A stretch of DNA of 37,912 bases from Clostridia bacterium (lineage in GTDB: Bacteria; Bacillota; Clostridia; Christensenellales; UBA1242): the NCBI GenBank assembly GCA_016297915.1, contig JAEDFU010000011.1, forward strand, positions 1 to 37,912. Direction: 5' to 3'. Each line of letters opens with the position of its first letter. Position 1 is the stretch's first letter. The translations under genes and the position numbers were made by a program. Below, one piece after another: positions 16,884 to 24,076 of the stretch. The notes below the pieces were generated by a model. That model saw only the letters and a program-made list of their open reading frames with translations. It made no database searches and had not been told where the DNA came from.

Positions 16884-17207
16884 ATGGACATTCAGGATAG
16901 CCTTGAAATGTGTAAATTACTCGACACATATGGTGAGCTATTGACAAGCAGACAATTAATGATTTGCAAGAGTTATTACTTTGACAACTTGTCTTTGGCT
17001 GAGGTTGGAGACGAACTTGGAATATCTAGACAAGCGGTTAATGATTGCCTCGAAAAATCCAAGAAAAGCCTAAAGAAATTTGAGCAAGTAATTGGTAAAA
17101 TTAAACTTGTCGAATACATTAGAGCAAACTTAAGTGATATTGCAAATGACTCCAACTACTCACAACTCAAACCTAAGATAAAAAATATTTTGGACAGTAT
17201 CGACTAA
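16884..17207 (+). CDS. ylxM: YlxM/p13-like SRP-associated HTH protein
   Basis: A 107-residue protein of the YlxM (UPF0122) family, known in streptococci to stimulate SRP function. A sigma-70 region 4-like helix-turn-helix is seen at LAEVGDELGISRQAVNDCLEKSKKSL (start of the motif at about residue 40). Length is normal. The ATG at 16884 is chosen over an upstream out-of-frame ATG at 16880, which hits a stop after six codons. AAAGG lies 8 bases upstream. ffh follows 11 bases after the stop, the usual ylxM-ffh operon. Confidence 0.93.
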   Translation: MDIQDSLEMCKLLDTYGELLTSRQLMICKSYYFDNLSLAEVGDELGISRQAVNDCLEKSKKSLKKFEQVIGKIKLVEYIRANLSDIANDSNYSQLKPKIKNILDSID

Positions 17208-17218
17208 GGAGATAATTT

Positions 17219-18541
17219 ATGGCTTTATTTGGAAGTCTTGGCGAAAAACTTAATCATGTGTTTAGCAAAATTACCAAAAAAGGAACGCTAACCGAACTTG
17301 AAATCAAAAACGCCATGAGAGAAATAAAACTTGTCTTGCTTGAGGCTGATGTAAACTACATGGTTGTCAAGGACTTTGTGGCAAAAGTTAGCGAAAAGGC
17401 GACTGGCGAAAGGGTGATGAAATCTCTCACTCCCGGTCAACAAATTATTAAGATTGTCAATGAGGAATTGACAAGTCTTATGGGCAGTACTAATTCAAAA
17501 TTACAAGTTAGTAGCAAATTGCCAACAGTAATTATGATGTGTGGCTTGCAAGGTGCAGGCAAAACCACAATGTGTGGAAAACTTGCCAAGTTGCTCAAAA
17601 AACAAGGCAAAAAGCCTATGCTTGTTGCATGCGATATCTATAGACCAGCAGCTATAACGCAACTAAAAACAGTCGGTAAGAGTGTTGATACAGAGGTCTA
17701 TGATGAGGGAACAAACAAACCTCAAAAAACAGCCCTTAATGCAATTAAGTACGCTAACAAAAAAGGCTATGATACAGTAATTATTGATACAGCCGGCAGA
17801 CTTCAGATTAATGAAGAACTTATGGACGAATTGCTTGAAATCAAAAAAGCAGTTGAGCCAACGGAAATCTTACTTACAGTTGATAGCATGATTGGTCAAG
17901 AGAGCGTGAATGTAGCAACAACTTTTAATGACAAACTTGACATCACTGGTGTTATACTTACCAAACTTGACGGCGATACAAGAGGAGGAGCGGCTCTATC
18001 TATTAGAGCAGTTACCGGCAAACCAATCAAATTTTGCGGTGTTGGCGAAAAAATGGACGATATTGAGCCATTTTATCCAGACAGAATGGCTAGTAGAATT
18101 CTTGATATGGGAGATGTACTCTCGCTTATTGAAAAGGCTCAAGAAAATATAACCGAGGAAGAAGCAAAAAAATTAGAGAAAAAGTTGAGGGAAAATAGTT
18201 TTACTTTGGACGACTATTTAGTTCAATTTGAAAATTTGAACAAAATGGGCAATATCTCAGACCTTCTTGCAATGATTCCGGGTGCTAGCAAATACAAACT
18301 AAACGCAAATTCGATTGACGAAAAACAACTCGCAAAGAATAAATCAATAATTCTTAGCATGACCAAAAAAGAGAGACTAGACCCAGATATTATCAAGGGC
18401 AGTCACAAACGCCGAATAGCAGCAGGCAGTGGCACGACTATTCAGGATGTAAATATTTTGCTAAAACAATTTTATCAATCCAAAGATATGATGAAAATGC
18501 TTAATGGCAAAAAGAAAGGTGGCTTTAAGTTACCATTTTAA
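17219..18541 (+). CDS. ffh: Signal recognition particle protein Ffh
   Basis: A 440-residue SRP54 GTPase that binds signal peptides and SRP RNA and pairs with FtsY. The N domain occupies about 1-85. The G domain has MCGLQGAGKTTMCGKLA, DIYRPAAITQL, DTAGRLQ, TKLDGDTRGGAALS and FCGVGEKMDDIEPFYPDRMA. The C-terminal M domain (about 300-440) contains the RNA-binding segment KGSHKRRIAAGSGTT and ends KMLNGKKKGGFKLPF. Length matches the family. AAGGAG lies before ATG. No SRP RNA gene was found in the window. Confidence 0.98.
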   Translation: MALFGSLGEKLNHVFSKITKKGTLTELEIKNAMREIKLVLLEADVNYMVVKDFVAKVSEKATGERVMKSLTPGQQIIKIVNEELTSLMGSTNSKLQVSSKLPTVIMMCGLQGAGKTTMCGKLAKLLKKQGKKPMLVACDIYRPAAITQLKTVGKSVDTEVYDEGTNKPQKTALNAIKYANKKGYDTVIIDTAGRLQINEELMDELLEIKKAVEPTEILLTVDSMIGQESVNVATTFNDKLDITGVILTKLDGDTRGGAALSIRAVTGKPIKFCGVGEKMDDIEPFYPDRMASRILDMGDVLSLIEKAQENITEEEAKKLEKKLRENSFTLDDYLVQFENLNKMGNISDLLAMIPGASKYKLNANSIDEKQLAKNKSIILSMTKKERLDPDIIKGSHKRRIAAGSGTTIQDVNILLKQFYQSKDMMKMLNGKKKGGFKLPF

Positions 18542-18582
18542 ATTATGTTTTTAAATTTTTTTGATACCAAAGACAAAAATTT

Positions 18583-18610
18583 TTGACATCAACAAAAATT
18601 AATATATAAA
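18583..18610 (+). promoter_or_regulatory. Possible promoter before rpsP
   Basis: TTGACA (18583-18588) and TATAAA (18605-18610) are separated by 16 bases. The predicted start would fall about 18617, inside or just at the rpsP Shine-Dalgarno site (AAAGGAG, 18612-18618), which argues against it or implies an extremely short 5' UTR. Confidence 0.35.
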
Positions 18611-18625
18611 AAAAGGAGAAATATT

Positions 18626-18922
18626 ATGGCAGTTAAAATTAGACTTACTCGTATGGGAGACAAAAAATCTCCATTCTACAGAATCGTTGTTACAGATTCC
18701 AGAAAGGCTAGAGATGGTGCATACATCGAAAAATTAGGAACATTCAATCCTCTTGTAGCTCCAGCTGAAATCAAACTAGACAAAGTTCGTACACAAGTTT
18801 GGCTAAATAACGGCGCTCAACCAACAGAGACAGCTAGAACAATTCTTGTAACAGAGGGACTACTTCAACCTATGGCAAAAAGAGCACCTAAGACAGACAA
18901 GAAGAAAAAAGAAAGTAAATAA
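18626..18922 (+). CDS. rpsP: Ribosomal protein bS16
   Basis: A 98-residue 30S subunit protein. MAVKIRLTRMGDKKSPFYRIVVTDSR is characteristic (opening MAVKIRLTRMGDKK), followed by RDGAYIEKLGTFNPL and the C-terminal basic, Lys-rich tail. AAAGGAG precedes ATG. It starts the rpsP-khpA-rimM-trmD group, the standard bacterial order. Confidence 0.97.
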   Translation: MAVKIRLTRMGDKKSPFYRIVVTDSRKARDGAYIEKLGTFNPLVAPAEIKLDKVRTQVWLNNGAQPTETARTILVTEGLLQPMAKRAPKTDKKKKESK

Positions 18923-18940
18923 TAAGGCAGGTATTTGACT

Positions 18941-19180
18941 ATGGAAGAACTAGTAAGATATTTGTTAAATAATTTGGTCGAAAATCCAGACCAAGTTGAT
19001 GTTTCGTCCAAAGACGAAAGCGACAAAGTTACAGTTATTACTGTCAAAGTTGCCAAAGACGATATCGGCAGAGTTATCGGAAGAAATGGCAAAGTTGCAG
19101 GCAGTATCCGTACTATTGTTAAATCTGCTAGTGCCAAAACTGGCAAAAGATATATTGTAAAAATAGGAGAAAGGGATTAA
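18941..19180 (+). CDS. khpA: KH-domain RNA-binding protein KhpA (YlqC)
   Basis: A 79-residue single KH-domain protein that usually works as a heterodimer with KhpB (Jag) in RNA-based control of cell envelope and division genes. The GxxG loop is in IGRVIGRNGKVAGSIRTIV, followed by SAKTGKRYIVKIGERD. The ATG at 18941 is preferred, with GGCAGG 9 bases upstream; a TTG at 18935 two codons earlier is possible but too close to that site. Gap to rpsP is 18 bases. Its last codons contain AGGAG, which may belong to the rimM control hairpin. Confidence 0.94.
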   Translation: MEELVRYLLNNLVENPDQVDVSSKDESDKVTVITVKVAKDDIGRVIGRNGKVAGSIRTIVKSASAKTGKRYIVKIGERD

Positions 19181-19188
19181 TTTCTCTT
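19165..19188 (+). promoter_or_regulatory. Hairpin sequestering a Shine-Dalgarno-like site before rimM
   Basis: AGGAGAAA (19165-19172) can pair with TTTCTCTT (19181-19188), one G-T pair and an 8-base loop. The 5' arm holds the only strong Shine-Dalgarno-like sequence before rimM, lying 30 bases from its ATG, and the khpA stop codon (19178-19180) is in the loop. Ribosomes finishing khpA would open it. Function is inferred. Confidence 0.4.
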
Positions 19189-19198
19189 ATTTTTGTAT

Positions 19199-19672
19199 AT
19201 GGAAAAAATTAAAATCGGACTTATCACCAAACCACAGGCGCTCAAAGGTGCATTTAGACTAAAACCAGAGATTTTGGACTTGAAAAAGCTAAAAAAATTG
19301 CATGAAATCTTTGTTGATGGCAGACCTTACATAATTGAGAGCGTAACACTTAGAGATACATTTGTAATCTTGAAAGTGCAGGATATTGATACTTGTGAGC
19401 AAGCAGAAACTATGCGGAACAAAGCCGTTTTTGCCGAAATTGAAATTGAGAAATCAAATAATTTGGATTTAGTTGGATTTGACGCAATTGTCGAAGGTTT
19501 GCGTGGCAAGATAGTTGATATCAATAACTTTGGCTCAAAGGATATTATGACTATTGAGTTTGACCGCTCATGTATGCTTCCAATAATTGACGGACTCATT
19601 GAGAGCGTTGATTATGATAGCAAAACTGTAACTCTATCAAAACAAATATTTGACCAAGTGGCTGTATTATGA
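19199..19672 (+). CDS. rimM: 16S rRNA processing protein RimM
   Basis: A 157-residue 30S maturation factor that binds uS19 and helps assemble the 3' domain. The N-terminal domain opens EKIKIGLITKPQALKGAFRL (the family G-x-I-x-K-x-H/Q-G-x-x-G pattern), and the C-terminal PRC-barrel has GLRGKIVDINNFGSKDIMTI and MLPIIDGLI. It is at the short end of the family. ATG at 19199 is chosen; a TTG at 19193 would add two residues. No Shine-Dalgarno site is within 15 bases of either, unlike its neighbours. It overlaps trmD by 4 bases (ATGA). Confidence 0.9.
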   Translation: MEKIKIGLITKPQALKGAFRLKPEILDLKKLKKLHEIFVDGRPYIIESVTLRDTFVILKVQDIDTCEQAETMRNKAVFAEIEIEKSNNLDLVGFDAIVEGLRGKIVDINNFGSKDIMTIEFDRSCMLPIIDGLIESVDYDSKTVTLSKQIFDQVAVL

Positions 19673-20340
19673 AAATAGATATCCTAACACTCTTTCCCGA
19701 AATGTTTGAGCCACTAAAGGCTAGTATTTTGGGTCGTGCGCTCGAAAAAAATATTTTTGAATTAAACCTAATAGATATTAGGTCTTTTTCGCTTGATAAG
19801 CACAAAAAAGTTGATGATTATATCTTTGGTGGTGGTGACGGCATGCTTATGACTCCACAACCACTATATGATGCGATAATGTCAGTTAAGACGGACAAAA
19901 GCTATTGTGTATATATGTCACCCAAAGGCACAGTGCTTACTCAAAACAAAGTTAAATCAATTGCAAACGATGTAGACCACCTAATTATCGTTTGTGGGCA
20001 TTACGAAGGCATTGACCAACGAATAATAGATTTGTGTATTGATGAACAAGTATCAATCGGAGACTATGTTTTGACAGGTGGGGAGCTTCCTGCAATGGTT
20101 TTGGCAGATGCAGTACTTAGATATGTGCCAAATGTTTTGCATAGTGATACAAGCGTTGTTGACGAAAGTTTTTCGGACAAATTACTCGAATATCCTCAGT
20201 ACACAAGGCCTAGAGAATTTATGGGACTATCCGTTCCCGAAGTTTTGATAAACGGCAATCACAAAGAAATCGAAAAGTGGAAAAGTGAACAAAAAATATC
20301 TGAGACCAAAAAATTTAGACCAGATTTATTAGACAAATAA
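19669..20340 (+). CDS. trmD: tRNA (guanine-37-N1)-methyltransferase TrmD
   Basis: A 223-residue SPOUT methyltransferase that uses S-adenosylmethionine to methylate G37 in tRNAs reading CNN codons, preventing frameshifts. Signatures are KIDILTLFPEMFEP at the N terminus, FGGGDGMLMTPQPLYDAI, VYMSPKGTVLTQ, IIVCGHYEGIDQRI (the trefoil knot) and SIGDYVLTGGELPAM. It is on the short side (usual 230-250) but complete, ending RPDLLDK. Start is coupled to rimM through the ATGA overlap. Confidence 0.97.
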   Translation: MKIDILTLFPEMFEPLKASILGRALEKNIFELNLIDIRSFSLDKHKKVDDYIFGGGDGMLMTPQPLYDAIMSVKTDKSYCVYMSPKGTVLTQNKVKSIANDVDHLIIVCGHYEGIDQRIIDLCIDEQVSIGDYVLTGGELPAMVLADAVLRYVPNVLHSDTSVVDESFSDKLLEYPQYTRPREFMGLSVPEVLINGNHKEIEKWKSEQKISETKKFRPDLLDK

Positions 20341-20376
20341 GACAAAAGAAAATATGCAGATATAAGGAAAATTGGC

Positions 20377-21318
20377 ATGCAAGATACACGCACAAAGAGT
20401 TTTAACTTAATTATCGAGGAAATTTGCTCTGAGAATAATATCAATCTTAGATACTTGTCCAAAGATTGGGTTATTGAACTATCCAAGAATGGCAAGACCA
20501 AATATATTTGCGGATACAAGTTTGACACAGCTGGACATGGTTTGGGCGAAATTTTTGATGATAAGTATGCTATGTATTCTTTGCTAAATTCACATGATAT
20601 CCCAGTGATTGAGCATCATATTGTTTATAGCGACACAAACAATCACTCATACGCCCTTGATTGCAGAGGCTTTGAGTATGTATCAAGATTATTCAAAAAA
20701 TACAACTCAAATGTTGTTCTCAAGGCAAATAGAGGCTCTTGTGGAACAGGTGTTTATCATGTTACAGATCTAGATAAACTCAAGGAAATTTATGAGCACT
20801 TGTTGTCTCATAGACCATCTTTTAGTCTATGTCCATTCTGCGATATAAAAAACGAATTTAGAGCAATTTGTGTAAATGGTCAAATTGAATTGCTTTACAA
20901 AAAAACTCGTCCTCAAATAATTGGAGATGGGGTCAAAACAATCAAGGAACTACTTGTAGAATTTAATCCAAAATACTTTGAAAATTACAGTGCAGACGAT
21001 GCAAATCAAGTTTTAGCACAAGGCTCGATTTATGATTTTGGCTGGAAATTCAATTTATCACAAGGCTCAATTTCGTCTCTAGATATCTCAGCAGATGAGA
21101 GAGAAAATATCGATAACATAGTTTCCAAAATAGCAAAGGCAATATCTTTGGATTTTTGCTCAGTGGATATTATAAGAACCAAAGACGACAAATATTTGGT
21201 TATGGAAATTAACTCTGGTGTTATGATGGAAAATTATATTCGTCAGCATGAAAATGGCTATAATGTAGCCAAAAAGATTTATACTAAGGCAATCTTTGAG
21301 ATGTTGGATATTAAGTAG
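20377..21318 (+). CDS. ATP-grasp ligase of unknown substrate
   Basis: A 313-residue protein of the ATP-grasp superfamily, nearest in feel to RimK, GshAB and cyanophycin synthetase ATP-grasp modules. Visible elements: DDKYAMYSLLNSHDIPVIEH (preATP-grasp/ATP-grasp junction, about 68-87), VVLKANRGSCGTGVYHV (glycine-rich ATP loop, about 115-131), NEFRAICVNGQIELLYKKTRP, IGDGVKTIKELL (the G-D-G-x-x-T-I element of cyanophycin/glutathione-type enzymes), and metal-ligand DFCSVDII..YLVMEINSGVMMENY near the C terminus. It would join a carboxylate to an amine or thiol using ATP; the substrates cannot be read from sequence. The final E-I-N-S is intact. AAGGA precedes ATG. It sits between trmD and rbgA, where Bacillus has rplS, so it is a lineage-specific insertion in a ribosome-maturation operon. 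Confidence 0.8.
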   Translation: MQDTRTKSFNLIIEEICSENNINLRYLSKDWVIELSKNGKTKYICGYKFDTAGHGLGEIFDDKYAMYSLLNSHDIPVIEHHIVYSDTNNHSYALDCRGFEYVSRLFKKYNSNVVLKANRGSCGTGVYHVTDLDKLKEIYEHLLSHRPSFSLCPFCDIKNEFRAICVNGQIELLYKKTRPQIIGDGVKTIKELLVEFNPKYFENYSADDANQVLAQGSIYDFGWKFNLSQGSISSLDISADERENIDNIVSKIAKAISLDFCSVDIIRTKDDKYLVMEINSGVMMENYIRQHENGYNVAKKIYTKAIFEMLDIK

Positions 21319-21388
21319 ACAAAACTATCCAAACTTATCATTTTTGTTAAACTACTCATTAACATTTTCAAAAATTTAGGAGGAATTC

Positions 21389-22294
21389 ATGGAAAATAAT
21401 CTCACTATTCAATGGTTTCCTGGTCATATGACCAAAGCCATGCGAATGATGGAAAAAGAAATCAAACTAGTCGACACGATAATTTATGTTCTTGATAGTC
21501 GTGCGCCTTTTTCGTGTGTTAATCCCAAGTTTGAAAAATTAATAGACGGCAAGCCTATCATTTATGTTTTTAATAAATATGATATGTCTGACTCCTCCAA
21601 AGTTGACAAGTGGGTAGATTATTTCAAAAAAGAAAATACTAGATGTGTAGTCTTAGATAGCACAGCTAGTGGAAGTGGCAAAAAAGTCGAGAGTGCCATA
21701 AGAGATGTTTTGTCGCCAAAGATTGCAAAATTCAGAGCAAAAAACATGAATCCGACATTGCGTGCAATGGTTATTGGTGTGCCTAATTGTGGCAAGAGCA
21801 CGCTTATAAATAATCTTTGTGGCAAGGCAAAAACTGTAACTGGCAACAAGCCCGGAGTAACCAAGGGCAAACAGTGGGTCAAAATTGCAAGTGGCATCGA
21901 ACTACTTGATATGCCGGGAACATTATGGCCAGCTTTTGATAATAATAGAGTTGCAAGAAACTTGGCGTATATTGGAAGCATCAAGGAAGAAGTTGTGGAC
22001 ATTCCAGAACTAAGCATTGCCTTTATTGACGACATTAGACAAATTGATAGTGGACTACTCGAAAAAAGATACAATATTTTGATTGATACTAAGGATTCAA
22101 ATCTTGATGTTTTGGAAAAAATTTGTGAATCTCGAAAATATGTTGTCAAGGGTGGGGACTATGACTATGACAGATGTTCTTACGCTATAATTTCTGATTT
22201 CAAAACTGGAAAACTTGGCAAAATTTGTCTTGAGAGAGTGGAAGAAATCAAAAAACTAACGATAAAGGATAGAAAACAAGAACAAAATGTTTGA
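21389..22294 (+). CDS. rbgA: Ribosome biogenesis GTPase RbgA (YlqF)
   Basis: A 301-residue circularly permuted GTPase needed for late 50S assembly (uL16 and bL27/bL36 incorporation). The N-terminal QWFPGHMTKAMR is diagnostic. Motifs come in permuted order: G4 NKYD (about 62-65), then G1 GVPNCGKST (about 130), then G3 DMPG (about 174). A C-terminal helical RNA-binding domain follows. AGGAGG precedes ATG. It overlaps rnhB by 8 bases, matching the rbgA-rnhB pairing of other Firmicutes. Confidence 0.96.
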   Translation: MENNLTIQWFPGHMTKAMRMMEKEIKLVDTIIYVLDSRAPFSCVNPKFEKLIDGKPIIYVFNKYDMSDSSKVDKWVDYFKKENTRCVVLDSTASGSGKKVESAIRDVLSPKIAKFRAKNMNPTLRAMVIGVPNCGKSTLINNLCGKAKTVTGNKPGVTKGKQWVKIASGIELLDMPGTLWPAFDNNRVARNLAYIGSIKEEVVDIPELSIAFIDDIRQIDSGLLEKRYNILIDTKDSNLDVLEKICESRKYVVKGGDYDYDRCSYAIISDFKTGKLGKICLERVEEIKKLTIKDRKQEQNV

Positions 22295-22895
22295 TTATGA
22301 AAATGAATGTCTGAAAAGTGGTTTCAAAATAATCGCTGGCATGGATGAGGCAGGCAGAGGACCTTTGGCAGGCCCAGTGGCTGTAGCTATTGCGATAATG
22401 CCATTGGAGCAAGATAAGATTATCGAGGGTGTCAACGATAGCAAAAAACTAACCGAAAAGAAACGAGATGCGTTATATGAACAAATTATAAATACAGCCA
22501 TATCTTATCATATTGAATTTGTTGACGAAAACACAATTGATACAATTAATATCCTTAATGCCACAAAATTAGGAATGATTAAATGCATAAAAGAGATAGG
22601 TGTTAGCCCTGATATTGTACTAATTGATGCTGTTAAACTTGATGCCGATGTGCCTACAAAGTCTATAATCAAAGGCGATGCACTTAGTTATTCGATTGCA
22701 TGTGCATCTATTCTTGCCAAGGTTTCGAGAGATAGGCTAATGCTTGAGCTCGACAAAAAGTATCCACAGTATAACCTAAAAAAACACAAAGGTTATGGCA
22801 CAAAAGAGCATATAGAAAATTTAAAAAAATATGGTCCAAGTCCAATCCACCGCAAATCATTTATTGGACACTTTGTTGATGTGGAGAAATTGTAA
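22287..22895 (+). CDS. rnhB: Ribonuclease HII
   Basis: A 202-residue enzyme that cuts the RNA strand of RNA-DNA hybrids and starts ribonucleotide excision repair. The N-terminal IAGMDEAGRGPLAGPVAVA carries the D-E catalytic pair; DSKKLTEKKRDALYEQI, IVLIDAVKL (third Asp), KGDALSYSIACASILAKVSRD and the ending KKHKGYGTKEHI complete the fold. It is shorter than the Bacillus protein, which has an N-terminal extension, but matches the bacterial core. It overlaps yraN by one base (TAATG). Confidence 0.97.
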   Translation: MFDYENECLKSGFKIIAGMDEAGRGPLAGPVAVAIAIMPLEQDKIIEGVNDSKKLTEKKRDALYEQIINTAISYHIEFVDENTIDTINILNATKLGMIKCIKEIGVSPDIVLIDAVKLDADVPTKSIIKGDALSYSIACASILAKVSRDRLMLELDKKYPQYNLKKHKGYGTKEHIENLKKYGPSPIHRKSFIGHFVDVEKL

Positions 22896-23254
22896 TGGAA
22901 AAAGTCACAAACAAAACATTTAACAAAGTGACCGGCGATAGTGGTGAAAAATTGGCTTTGGAGTATCTAAAAAACAATAAATACAAAATCCTAAAAACTA
23001 ACTACAAAACAAGTATTGGTGAGATTGATATTATAGCAAAACTTGAAAACACTATAGTCTTTGTTGAGGTCAAAACTAGAGTGAGTGACAAGTTTGGACT
23101 CCCTAGAGAGGCTGTAAATTATCATAAACAGTACAAAATCAGGCAAGTAGCCTCGCAATATATCAAGTTTAACAAACTATTTGATAGTCTGTGTAGATTT
23201 GATGTAATCGAGATTTTGGCTGGCAAAATTACACATATTCAAAATTGTTTTTAA
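22895..23254 (+). CDS. yraN: UPF0102 (YraN) nuclease-fold protein
   Basis: A 119-residue protein of the UPF0102/YraN family, with a Holliday-junction-resolvase-like restriction nuclease fold. GEKLALEYLKNNKYKILKTN, then IGEIDIIAKLENTIVFVEVKTR contain the conserved D and E-x-K residues. KFGLPREAVNYHKQYKIRQVA follows as usual. The cellular role is not firmly known; recombination or repair is suggested by the fold. Start codon overlaps the rnhB stop, and GGAGA lies in the rnhB end. It closes the operon; no clear terminator follows before the rplS promoter. Confidence 0.93.
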   Translation: MEKVTNKTFNKVTGDSGEKLALEYLKNNKYKILKTNYKTSIGEIDIIAKLENTIVFVEVKTRVSDKFGLPREAVNYHKQYKIRQVASQYIKFNKLFDSLCRFDVIEILAGKITHIQNCF

Positions 23255-23384
23255 AACTTGTTGAAAATAATAATTTTATGGGCAATTTTGTCATAAAATA
23301 TACTGTGCATGGAGAGTAGAAAATCCTAAAAATTGGGACATTTAGGTCGAATTTGAGATATTTGGAATATTTTGCAAAAAATAC

Positions 23385-23413
23385 TTGCAATTTTGATGAT
23401 TATATGGTATTAT
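23385..23413 (+). promoter_or_regulatory. Sigma-A promoter for rplS
   Basis: TTGCAA (23385-23390), 17 bases, TATTAT (23408-23413), with an extended TGG before the -10. Predicted start about 23420. Confidence 0.72.
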
Positions 23414-23419
23414 TCTTTA

Positions 23420-23488
23420 TGACTTCGGATGTTCCTCTGAAAATAACATTTTGTATGAACATTTAGTACAACAGGAGGTAAAGTCACA
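23420..23488 (+). promoter_or_regulatory. Structured rplS leader, candidate L19 autoregulatory element
   Basis: The predicted 69-base leader has ATGTTC (23429-23434) pairing with GAACAT (23457-23462). CCTCT (23434-23438), just 3' of the first arm, can pair with GGAGG of the ribosome site (about 23474-23478), one wobble. The two pairings compete or stack, so ribosome access could be switched. L19 leaders are a described class of ribosomal protein autoregulatory RNA in Firmicutes; that this one belongs to it is inferred. Confidence 0.5.
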
Positions 23489-23830
23489 ATGACACTTATT
23501 GAAGCATTAGAAAGAGAGAATTTAAAACCTGAAATTCCTGAATTTAATGTCGGTGATACTGTTAAAGTATATAACAAGATCGTTGAGGGTACTAGAGAGA
23601 GAATCCAAGTATTCGAAGGTATTGTTATTGCAAGAAAAAACTCTAGCGTTAGAGAAACATTTACAGTAAGAAGAATATCTTTTGGTGTTGGTGTGGAAAA
23701 AACTTTCCCTGTTCACTCTCCAAGAATTGATAAAATCGAGGTAGTGAAGAAAGGTAAAGTAAGACGCGCTAAATTATACTATCTAAAAGATCTATCTGGT
23801 AAAGCCGCTAAGATAAAAGAAAAAAGATAA
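23489..23830 (+). CDS. rplS: Ribosomal protein bL19
   Basis: A 113-residue 50S protein at the 30S-50S interface. FNVGDTVKVYNKIVEGTRER, QVFEGIVIARKNSSVRETFT, RRISFGVGVEKTFPVHSPRI and KGKVRRAKLYYLKDLSGKAA give an end-to-end match. AGGAGG precedes ATG, itself possibly masked in the leader structure. In many Firmicutes rplS directly follows trmD; here it is separated by four genes and has its own promoter. Confidence 0.98.
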   Translation: MTLIEALERENLKPEIPEFNVGDTVKVYNKIVEGTRERIQVFEGIVIARKNSSVRETFTVRRISFGVGVEKTFPVHSPRIDKIEVVKKGKVRRAKLYYLKDLSGKAAKIKEKR

Positions 23831-23866
23831 TAGAGAATTTGGTTATTTAATTAAAAATAGTTTTTT

Positions 23867-23895
23867 AGGATTGACTTTGAGTCAATCTTTTTTTT
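23867..23895 (+). terminator. Terminator after rplS
   Basis: GATTGAC (23869-23875) pairs with GTCAATC (23881-23887), 5-base loop, followed by eight T. The stem can extend by two A-T pairs. Confidence 0.88.
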
Positions 23896-23977
23896 GGAAA
23901 ATGTTATAATAAATTTTTCATAACTCCACATTATTTTTACAAAATTTTACAATATTTGTAAAAATCGGTGTTTTTGT

Positions 23978-24006
23978 TTGGACAAACTAGCAAAGTGTGA
24001 TATACT
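23978..24006 (+). promoter_or_regulatory. Sigma-A promoter for the Spo0A-like gene
   Basis: TTGGAC (23978-23983), 17 bases, TATACT (24001-24006), with an extended TGA before the -10. It lies about 70 bases before the start codon. No clear Spo0A box (TTTGTCGAAAA-like) was seen next to it. Confidence 0.7.
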
Positions 24007-24076
24007 AAACATAATCACAATCTAAAGCAAAAAAACTTGACAAATGTGATTGTGGACAACTATTTGTGGAGCAGAA

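Noticed and set aside
21619..22149. 176-codon open frame antisense to rbgA
   Set aside because: It is a shadow of the conserved GTPase gene with no ribosome site or family resemblance.
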